Made by a program: the position numbers and the translations under genes. The notes under the pieces were generated by a model that saw only the letters and a list, made by a program, of their open reading frames with translations, was not told the origin of the DNA and did no database searches. Of a stretch of DNA of 64,000 nucleotides, positions 55,466-64,000 are shown in pieces. Source of the DNA: Macrosoma leucophasiata (lineage: Eukaryota > Arthropoda > Insecta > Lepidoptera > Hedylidae); assembly GCA_036365455.1 (NCBI GenBank), contig JAWQUS010000011.1, forward strand, positions 82,001 through 146,000, in the 5' to 3' direction. Each line of letters starts with the position of its first letter. Position 1 is the stretch's first letter.

Positions 55466-58400
55466 CTGCCACACTCCCGGCTACTGCCGCTACTACCACC
55501 GTTCGCAACCCGAGCCACCACCTCGGCACGAAACCGCTCTACGTCTCAGATTTTTTTGTCTAGTATCATTTTGAAGGAAAATACCTCCTTTGTTTATATT
55601 CATAGGGAAGTATTTTTGTATAATGCTTTAGACATATTTTTAATTTGACTATCATTTACAAATTTTCTTAAAAAGTACTATATAAAAAAGAAATATTAAT
55701 AACAGGTCACACATCACCTTGTGTGTCACACGGCGAAAATTTAATAGTATTGGTTGGGGAAAAAGTTTCATCGCATTTTTTAAGATAATTCAAAACATTT
55801 TTTTATATAGTTTATTTAAATTTAACTAAAGTATGTATGTACCATTTTGTTCGATAACCTTTTGCCATCTTTTAGGTAGGGACATGATCCCATTGCTATA
55901 AAAATTTTGGGACTTCTCATCAAAATACCGCGACAAGTGGATTTGGCAGTCCTCTCGTGATGTTAACCAAACATTGCATAAAGAATTCTGAAGAGACCGA
56001 AACAGGTGGAAATCTGAAGGTGCAAGGTCAGGACTATACGGCGGATGCATTAACACCTCACAGCCAAACTCTCTTAATTTTTGCTGAGTGGCTATAGATG
56101 TGTGAGGTCTAGCGTTATCATGATGAAACACCACACCCCTTCTGTTGATCAATTTTGGCCGCTTTCTCTCAACTTATTGTTTTAATAATTGTTTTATATT
56201 ATTTCGCATTAACACATGCTTGTGAAATATATTTTATTTTTAAAGAAAAATGGAAAGAAAAATTTGACTTCAGGCGAGACTCGAACTCGCGACCTACTGG
56301 GAATCTAGTCCAGCCGCTCTTCCAATTGAGCTACTGAAGTCCTGCCCGATTTGTCAAATCTTTCCTTCACATCTATTGCATTGCTTTATGGGAGCAGCAG
56401 CGCCATCTATTACCAACTATGCTAGTTAGGCATTTATCTCATATTGCTTTAATCTCATCAGTTGTTCGCAGTAGAGTTCAGAATCGATAGTCCTGCCTGG
56501 TGGTAATAGCTCATAATGAATAATGCCCTTCCAATCCCACCACACACACACAACATCACCTTATTGCGAGTTAACCCGGGTTTCGCCACAGTCTGGGAAG
56601 CCTGACCGGCCTTTGACCACGACCTTTTTCGCACGTTCTTGTCGTACGTGATCCACTTTTCATCACCAGTTATCAGCTTCTTCAAAAATGATTCGGTTTC
56701 ATTACGTCGTAATAAAGAATCACAAATGAGTACACGGTTCATTAGGTTTCTTTCAGTGAGCTCGTGAGGTACCCAAATATCGAGCTTTTTTTTGTACCCA
56801 GCTTTTTTCAAATGCGCCAATACTGTTTTGTGATCAATTCTCAGTTCTTCAGCTACGTTGTTCCACTTTTTCAAAAATGCCATCCATTATATCCGTAATA
56901 GGACCACCTGAGCGAGGTGCATCTTTGACATCAAAATTTCCGGATTGAAAATGCTTAAACCAAATTTGTGCTACTCTCACAGACACTGCACTAGGTCCAT
57001 AAACATCGCAAATTTTTTTCGCGGCTTGCGTTGCATTTTTACCTTTTTTGTAGTAAAGTTTTAAAATGTATCGAATTTCTTCATTAGATTCACTCATCTT
57101 GACAGTACGAAAAACAAATGAAAATCACACATTTGCCTAGTTTAAATTTGGAATTATGTTCTTTAAATTTTCAATGATACCAAAACCAGCCAGATACAAA
57201 TACTACAGCTAAAGAGATTTTATTACAAGTTCATACATACTATAATGCGAAAAGACTTTTTCCCCAACCTATTATGTATAATACATTATCATTGTCTAAA
57301 CGTGGTCTAAACATTATGTAGGTGTTTACTGACCGATACTAGTAACGATTAACCGTAGTCTGTGTATTGTGGTGTAGTAGAGTCCATCTCTACCTGCAGG
57401 TGTATCATTTGCAAAAATTCCGAGCGTATGCATCAATAAAACATTTGGTAAAATAACTCAACTAATAAATACAATGAATAAAGACAAATATATTATAATA
57501 TGGATTATGTTACTGTTATTATTGCCGTAACTATGAGAAAAAAATGTGTGTAAAATACGTAGACCTCAAGTGACGTGGCGGATTTCGTCCGAGACGACGG
57601 CGTTTTAATAAGAAAATCAAAAAACCCAAAACAATTAACACACATATGTTAAATCTAAAATTAGTCGCAAGTTAATGGTTAAATGGTTTATTAAGATAAA
57701 TATTACAAGGCGTCAAAACTACAAATAAAACGGGTTTTGGAATGGCATTGGCAAGCATTTGATACGAGTAGCAGATGTCGCTCTTGAATAGGTATATTAT
57801 GAACAAAATTCATTTTAGTCAGTGATTGCATATTAAGACTTACAAGATTTGTAGTCGATTAGCCACTCGTATCGTCCAACCTTATCGTAAAAAGTATCTA
57901 ACGCTTAGTAAGTACCTAAAGGTTTTCTGGAAGATGAATAACCTTCGAATTATATTCAATCAATACTTCTTTGGAAAGTACCTTTTCGCATATAACTTAT
58001 TTTTTTGGGAGCACCTACCGTTTCCGCCTCGAAAATTCCGAAGCTTCTTTACAATAATTCTACTCGTATGTCTCTAGTGACTGTATTTTTCGTTTTTAAT
58101 TCGTTCATTCGTACCCATTACTAAGAATCTTTCGTCGTCCAGAAAGCCCAGGACAAGGTGAGTGTGAAGGCTCGTGCCGGAGCCGATCGCCTCAGGTTTA
58201 CCTTGGAGGGTCTCCAGCCGCAGCCGGGCAGCGGCAGGCCGTCGGGCCCGAGCGGGCAGGGCGCGTCCAGGCCCGGCACGCCCTGCTCGCCGCGCTCGCC
58301 CTTGTCGCCCTTGCGGCCGCGCTTGCCGCCCGGACCCTGCGCACACACACACACACTTGGCACCGCGCTCCACTCTCGCCTCCTCGACGTAGCCCGCACG

Positions 58401-61400
58401 CACGCACGCATGGGCGTCACCGGGGAGGAGGAGAGGGGAGGAGGCAGTCGGTTTTCCCCTATTAAAAAAACTCTGGCTGGAGGTTTATCAATGAAAGTAT
58501 CACGACAAGATTTGTTTTTAAATTTTTTATATTTCACGTTGGACCTCCCGAGGCAACAGTTTAAAAAAATAATTTGGACCTTACACCTTTTTACACACTC
58601 ATTGTTGTTAACTTGCTGTGATTATTTTCTTGAAAAATGTCATAATTATATATACTGATCCGGCTCATTCTCTAGTTCGGCTAGAAGCAAACTTTCTTCC
58701 CGCCTCCCTCTAGATTATCTTGAGCAATATGTATCAATCCTATTATTGCTTTTTTGATCATTTCATATTATATCCTGTCTTTATAAATAGCGTGTATAGA
58801 ATAACTGTATTGTGTAGCTTACAATATCGTTAACGCATGCATAATGGTAGTGTTGGGAAAGTTAGTAGCGGTCCAGTCAGATGAAGTGCTAAAGATTGAG
58901 TACAATATACAAGTAAAGCAGGCCGGTGACTTACGGGTTCTCCTTTGTAGCCCTTGTCGCCTTTCGGTCCCTACGCAAATTAAGAAACATTAGTACATAC
59001 TGCTTTACGACGCTCGCGGACATGTCATGGTTTAGGTACAGACCTCTTGTCCTGGTATGCCGTCAGTCCCCTGGAAACACAATCGGACGTATTAGAGACA
59101 GTTAAAAAGAATGCAAGTAAATATTAGCAAGCAAGCGATTTAAGAAAGAAGCAATAGATCCTTAGACAGCAGAACAAAGCATCAATAGAGTATTTATCTA
59201 CTACATATTGATAAGACGCTAAGCTGACCTCAAACGGAGCAGTTTCATCATAGTTATATTACCGAATCCGTTTTTATCAGATTTCGGTGCCTATTAGGTG
59301 AATTTTGGACTTTCCTTCTGTATCTTCATGACTCATAATAAGAGATGAAAACAATTTTTTACGTAACTTCACGCCTGTATTCCCCGAAGGGGTAGGCAGA
59401 GGTAAATGCATGCATTCAAGCATACATGCAAATACCCACGATTCGCCGGTTACGTTTTTGGCCCATGTAACAGGTGGCGAGGCTGTTGACATCTCCGGGC
59501 ACATTACCAAACTTCGAGGTACTGGGAAATTTCCAGAAAATGGAAAAATCCCAGTAGAACCCGAGATAAAGGACTTTACACCATTATCTCTGATAACCCC
59601 CTACCCGGGAATCGAACCCACCAGGCTACCGAGGCAGTTAGCCTATCTTTTTTTACTTAGTTAATTATTCAAATTAGTAAAAAAGTGATAGTGGCAAATA
59701 GCGTTGCAGTTTACATTGATGGGTTAGTAAATACTGCAACCTAAGTATATTGATGATTTGCGGACCGATCCCAACTTGAAGTGAAAGAGAAGGATGAAGT
59801 ATAAAGCGTAGCAGCAGACAAGACGGGGCAGACGTACGGGCAGGCCGGGGTCCCCGCGCTCGCCCTTGCTGCCCGGCTCGCCCTGCGCGCCCTGCACACC
59901 ACACACCAAGCACCACTTAGTTTGCATATAAATACACCACCACATACTTCTTTTGGTACGTATGTACCACGAATAGAGAAGATGGATGGCGATTATCAAC
60001 ATCATGGGATCCCATACTTAGCAAGATTAAATCCCAGCCGCAGCAGTCTGCAAGACCTCAAGATACCATAAGTAATTATTGTGTTAATCCTGAACGCTAC
60101 GCAAGGCGTTTACGAAATCGATGGAGGTAGTTATATATAATTTTTTCAAACTTCTGTCAGACAAATGTCACCTCAGTCTGCCCGGGACCACGGAAGCTGA
60201 AAAGCGACCGAAACGTCGGGTTGATTTTAAAAATCATTTTAGTTTAATATACGCGAGATAGATCCGTAAAAATAGTTTTATTTCAATGAGTGTAGCTCGC
60301 GAAAACCTAAGAACATATCACGTATGTACTGCCTTCGCTTTGACTCGACCCTATATACTGTATAATCTATGACTCGACCACTTACAGTTCGCTTTGTTGA
60401 ACTGTAGCGAATCAATTGTCATTCGTTATTTTTTTGGATAGATACTAGCACATGAAACGCGGGAGTTAACTAACCTCTTTCTTGTGTTTAGGTTTCAGTC
60501 CAAAACTTAAGCAGGATAAATAAAGTTTATTTGATTAATTTGTTTTGGGGACTTCTTCAAAAGGAAGGAAAATAAGCTTACTACTTGTGACATAAATATC
60601 ACTGTAAACATGTTTATGGTGTTTACTATTAGTTATAATGTAACCGCAGACAAATAAATGTTAATGTTATTATTTTCCACGAGGTACTCCAAAAATAATC
60701 TTACTGATGTTTGGAGCTCGTTTACTGGTTCATCAATTTCTGATTAATATAATATATAAATTAAAAACTGTTTGTATGACCGTAACATCCGTTCGTCCTA
60801 GAAGGCGCGATAATATCGGCGCGTTCGGGATGGCGCCGACGCTGGCAATTAGTTGCGGCAAATAAAAATATACTGCGATCACACCTCTGCGTTTTGTGTT
60901 GATTCTCGAGACGCAGGCTGCTACTAATGCGGACACGCCACGGGGCCACGTAAGCATTTCCTACTAAGTTAATTTTGCCAAGAGACGTCTTTACGTCCTT
61001 TTGCTAAATTACTTTTTTTACTATTCATTTAGATAGAAATTCGGATCTGATTCAGGCACTTAGATATTACAAATCGGGTCAGTGATTACGGGTCTAAAAT
61101 ATAACACGTTTTTACTACAGCTTCAATAAGGCGACAACGACGATGGCGTTCGGAAAGGAAGCGCGGGCAGTCTCCGTCACGAGGTGGACCGAGTCTTGGT
61201 GAAGGTCGCGGACAATCACTGGATGAGAGCAGTTTAATACCGTTCGTTGTGGTGATCAATCTTTGGGGAAGGCTTTTATTTAGTAGAAGTCTTTTGGCTG
61301 AGATAATGACGATAATTAATGAGGCCCGAAGCCTACTGTTGCTGCCTCAGAGAGATGTTGATTAAATCTGCAGAAGGCACAGTTATGTGTACGCCTTTGA

Positions 61401-61506
61401 TATCGTTCGTTCTGGTGGACCACCAGTAATGATGGTTTATAGTAAGTCCGTGTATGTGTGTGTATGCGTGTGTACTGACCTTCATGCCGTCAAGTCCGGG
61501 CGGGCC
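55259..61506 (-). CDS. MACIT-type transmembrane collagen, 3' exons only
   Basis: Exons, all phase 0 and multiples of three as in fibrillar/MACIT collagens: 61506-61480 (GPPGLDGMK), 59891-59838 ([18 protein letters not shown]), 59070-59044 (GTDGIPGQE), 58970-58935 ([12 protein letters not shown]), 58336-58202 ([45 protein letters not shown]) and a candidate last exon 55465-55259. The [14 protein letters not shown] block is, from memory, the conserved C-terminal end of vertebrate collagens XIII/XXIII/XXV, which are type II membrane proteins. The N-terminal cytoplasmic and membrane parts would lie beyond 64000 or were missed. Small collagen exons between those listed may also be missed. Confidence 0.75.
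55826..57097 (-). pseudogene. Mariner transposase (broken)
   Basis: [69 protein letters not shown] (first catalytic Asp), [13 protein letters not shown] (second) and [13 protein letters not shown] (third Asp). A frame break near 56870 and the SINE at 56155-56457 disrupt it. Confidence 0.9.
56155..56457 (-). mobile_element. tRNA-derived SINE, family B, inserted in mariner
   Basis: The region 56267-56342, minus strand, folds as a tRNA: 7-bp acceptor GACTTCA/TGAAGTC perfect, A box TAGCTCAATTGGAAG, T arm GCGAG-TTCGAGT-CTCGC, anticodon stem CTGGA/CCCAG with one mismatch. It is followed by AAATTTTTCTTTCC and an A-rich body also seen at 48005 and 53350, so this is a SINE head, not a free tRNA gene. 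Confidence 0.75.
57272..58142. other. AT-rich collagen intron, nothing recognised
   Basis: No exon or repeat family that I can support. Confidence 0.45.
58202..58336 (-). CDS. Collagen exon with conserved C-terminal Cys block
   Basis: 45 codons; ten Gly-X-Y triplets then [19 protein letters not shown]. Two Cys likely form inter-chain bonds. Donor AAG|GTAAAC, acceptor TGCGCAG. Confidence 0.85.
58340..58934. other. Collagen intron sequence
   Basis: Begins with a CA microsatellite, then AT-rich DNA. No exon seen. Confidence 0.45.
58935..58970 (-). CDS. Collagen exon [12 protein letters not shown]
   Basis: 36 bases, four Gly-X-Y triplets, acceptor CGTAG, donor CCC|GTAAGT. Confidence 0.8.
59044..59070 (-). 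CDS. Collagen exon GTDGIPGQE
   Basis: 27 bases, three Gly-X-Y triplets, acceptor TTTCCAG, donor GAG|GTCTGT. Confidence 0.75.
59357..59645 (-). mobile_element. tRNA-derived SINE, family C copy 2
   Basis: Collinear with 26859-27172, lacking a short stretch near the head. Confidence 0.7.
59838..59891 (-). CDS. Collagen exon [18 protein letters not shown]
   Basis: 54 bases, six Gly-X-Y triplets, acceptor GTGTGCAG, donor CCC|GTACGT. Confidence 0.82.
60030..60285. repeat. Dispersed repeat related to 44500-44760
   Basis: GCAGTCTGCAAGACCTCAAG, TTAATCCTGAACGCTACGCA and CACCTCAGTCTGCCCGGGAC occur in the same order in both places. Confidence 0.7.
60286..61479. other. Collagen intron with a LINE fragment
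   Basis: Around 61125-61270, frames encode TRWTESW and [11 protein letters not shown], like the tail of RTE-type LINEs. The rest is AT-rich. Confidence 0.4.
61480..61506 (-). CDS. Collagen exon GPPGLDGMK
   Basis: 27 bases, acceptor TTCCGCAG, donor AAG|GTCAGT. The most upstream collagen exon I can recognise. Confidence 0.8.
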
Positions 61507-63894
61507 CTGCGGAACAACGCACACGTCAACACTCTTCACTGTCTCCACTTCTTCACATTGCCCTACCAACACTCATACATTGTGATGCTCATCGAACTTA
61601 AAAAACTATTTTGTATTTTTTTTGTTTGAATTAATTAGTGGAAGATTTTGTTTAGTTATACAAACTCTTCTAGAGGTATCTCGCTTGCATCTCGATGTAT
61701 GTCAATTTAATCAAAAAAATTAACAATTCGCATGCCATATGCACCAGAGCGAGTCAAATTGCAGAAGATGTAGGAGAAAACGATACTCACACAAAGGCAG
61801 ATGCGGAGGGCGGCACATGCGCGGCCGCGGGTACAGGACAGGAAGGTACAAGAAGAGAAAAGACCGATATGCACGGCATGCAAATATTTATTTTCATTGA
61901 AAATAATCTATGAACAACAATATCTTACGCTCTCGTGACGTATGGTACAAATGACAACTTTCGTTCTTCATAAAAAAACTAAATACTTAACAGTAGGTAC
62001 GCTTAAGGTAAGATACGATACGTAGATAGGAAGGAACGATGACGGGGCGCGGGCGGCCGGCTGCGGCTCGCTCGCCGCACGACTGGTATCGCCGCGACGC
62101 TTGACGCTTACATCTACACTTTGTACATGGGTGGGCCGCGAGCGGCGCTCGACGCTCGGCACTCGTCCCGGGCTCGGGCTCGGGCTCAGGCGGGGAGAGC
62201 GTCGAGGGAGAGGCAGGCGGTAGGGAGCTCGGGACGAGGCTTCAGAACGTTGCTGGCTCCCGAGTTCCTCGCATCCCATACGTCGCTTATACCTATCTTT
62301 CTTCAGGAACACAATGGTAACTCAGTCGAGGTAGCGTTATAAGTCAAAGGTAATTCATTAGTAAGCCGGCGTACGGAAATGAGCCCGTGATAGTCTTTTG
62401 TACTTTATATAGCGCGCTGTCAGGGTTAAGATTTACAAACCGGCAAACTATAATACCGAACCGGGAGACCACTATCTGGGATCACCGCATTTTGCCAGTG
62501 CGACGGTATATCGATAGCATTTCTCGATTTCTGGGCGATGAATCAGCCACGTCACGTATGGGAAGCGCGTGGTCGGGAGCGCGCCGAACGCTCGCTCGCG
62601 CCGTCTTACCACCCTACTTACGTTACACACGAGAAAAAAGTCGACTATTAACAGTCGTAGGACGATTAGATTAGGCTTAGGCTAAGAAACTGGGCGATAT
62701 TCGTTATCGATTAAAGTAGAGCACGATAATGTGAGATATGACGAGACTTACATAGAGGACAACAACGTACGATATAACACTGGACTCGACACCGGAGTAT
62801 ATCACAAGGGGCGCGAGCGCGGCCACACGCACACCGAGGCGGGCCGCAGGCCGCGAGACTCGCACCGGTGTGGCCACGCCACCGCAAATATACAAACATT
62901 ACATGCAATATTTTAAAAATAGTCACTCTGATCGTTGATTAGATTTGTAATTACACACTAGGTACATAGGCATTAATTGATAATAAGTTACATACACCTT
63001 TACACCAGGGAATACAATAGGTAAATATAAGAAAGTTTAACGCAAGGAGAGATGAAAATGTATAACTATATAGTGAAAAGCTAAATACTAGGAAGAGTAA
63101 TATCGAAGACGATGAGTCGAGTCAATACTAATGAACCGCACGCAACCGGGGACGATGGCGGTTGCAGGTAGTAGGTACGAGAGACTTGGGAACGAATTCG
63201 CCCGCCTTTGACCTTCATGTTGTTTTTCATAATTTAGCTGTACCGTCATCGCAGGTGCGTGCGACTCGCAGTAGACTAGGAACGTAGGAGAGCAGGAGTA
63301 GGTTCGAGTGGGATTTTAGGAAAGGTACGGCGACAGGGGGGAGACGTCGGCGGGACGGCGGCGGGTCGCTCGAGGACATCGATACCTTACATCTATCGCT
63401 TACAATGTAATGAAAAATATCCACTTTATACAGATCTGTAACACTTATCGCTAAATTTGGTAACGTCTTACGATAGATCCGCTTAAAACTAGTTAAGAGC
63501 TAAGCGGGGTACGTACAAATATTACAATTTACAGCGGAACCGGAGTCGGATCACGAGCGCCCGGGAACGGGGCACGCCTTTAGGCGTCGGCGGCCGTCGC
63601 GGACGTTCGCGATCGCCGGGTCCGACAAACTTCGATCACGACGGAGGGACGAAATCGACGCGCGTTTCGAATCGGTGCCGGGCATCGTCGAAGGTATCTG
63701 GGGGACAGATCGAGCGTCGAGGAGTGCGGCGTCGTCGGTGATCACGGGTGAGTGAAACTCGCGGCTTCCTTCCGTCGGTGGACGGACGGGCACCGCGGGG
63801 GATGGAGGCCGGGGACGGGCGACCGGGCGAGGGGAAGCGTCACACCGCGACACCCGCGCGAGCGCCGGCCGAGGGGGGGGGAGGCGCGGCGTCA
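61507..63894 (-). other. GC-rich islands; possible 3' UTR of a minus-strand gene
   Basis: GC-rich patches (62040-62260, 62560-62620, 62790-62880, 63540-63890) without coding that I can support. An AATAAA on the minus strand near 61890 could end a transcript whose stop is at 63895. No transposon recognised. Confidence 0.3.
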
Positions 63895-63930
63895 CTACGT
63901 GAAGGCGAAGTCCGGCGGCCAGCGGTTCTC
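63895..63930 (-). CDS. Tentative terminal exon ENRWPPDFAFT
   Basis: Minus strand CACAG|GAGAACC... reads ENRWPPDFAFT then TAG at 63895. The pyrimidine tract is poor. A competing frame on the same strand (63964-63551) contains SKRASISSLRRDRSLSDPA. I do not recognise either. Confidence 0.25.
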   Translation of the reverse strand, partial: ENRWPPDFAFT

Positions 63931-64000
63931 CTGTGCCCACACCACGCCCCGAGTTAGTATACACACTGACGCCTTACAGTATATAACCGACGGGAGACAG

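Larger units (their letters stand above)
55750..57271 (-). mobile_element. Mariner transposon interrupted by a SINE
   Basis: Terminal inverted repeats GGTTGGGGAAAAAGTTTCAT (55752) and GGTTGGGGAAAAAGTCTTTT (minus strand from 57269), with TA-containing flanks. Transposase pieces on the minus strand: N-terminal helix-turn-helix at 57097-56849, D,D34D core at 56883-56458 and 56152-55826. Lies in the collagen intron in the same orientation. Inactive. Confidence 0.92.

Noticed and set aside
56267..56342. Functional tRNA gene
   Set aside because: The fold is good, but the head continues into a SINE body shared with other loci and it lies inside a dead mariner.
58202..58336. Collagen IV assignment
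   Set aside because: The [14 protein letters not shown] block fits the MACIT C-terminus; no NC1 domain is present.

Overview
This window is eukaryotic nuclear DNA, almost certainly from a moth or butterfly (Lepidoptera). The reasons are spliced genes with GT-AG introns, several short Helitrons that start TC-CCTACTAATATTATAAA and end CTAG, tRNA-derived SINEs, R1-clade and RTE-like LINEs, BEL/Pao elements and a mariner. No bacterial or phage feature is present. Background DNA is AT-rich, while the exons of two genes are so GC-rich that stop codons are rare in every frame; most long open frames near them are artefacts.

Layout. 384-3266: decayed Jockey/CR1-like LINE. 4969-20955 (+): seven exons of an M17 leucyl-aminopeptidase-like gene; the N-terminus lies outside the window or was not recognised. 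Its introns hold an R1-clade LINE (about 5577-10813), a 79-bp minisatellite of 56 copies (12550-16973) and the 3' end of a BEL/Pao element with LTR (17280-18900). 22670-25400 (-): broken BEL/Pao element with an envelope-like gene. 25.7-32.4 kb: microsatellites, a foldback structure, Helitrons and three minisatellites. 39151-32739 (-): a complete seven-exon Toll receptor (predicted 960 aa), convergent to the peptidase; intron 4 holds about 14 copies of the end of exon 4. 40.3-55 kb: AT-rich DNA with relics of DNA transposons, SINEs and Helitrons. 55259-61506 (-): exons of a transmembrane (MACIT, XIII/XXIII/XXV-like) collagen, with a SINE-interrupted mariner in one intron. 61.5-64 kb: GC-rich islands, perhaps the 3' end of another minus-strand gene.

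The most unusual signal is shared by the peptidase and Toll genes: short pieces spanning the 3' end of an exon plus its splice donor have been duplicated, often in tandem, always starting at the genuine boundary. It occurs at peptidase exon D (79 bp x 56), exon E (about 105 bp x 5), exon B (about 104 bp, duplicated around the R1 insertion) and Toll exon 4 (about 107 bp x 15). The 79-bp array also carries a 20-monomer (1580-bp) higher-order duplication. I call these exon-edge minisatellites; whether they affect splicing cannot be seen from sequence alone.

The peptidase and Toll genes are neighbours but the sequence shows no functional link between them. All splice sites were inferred by eye from reading-frame phase, donor/acceptor consensus and family motifs.
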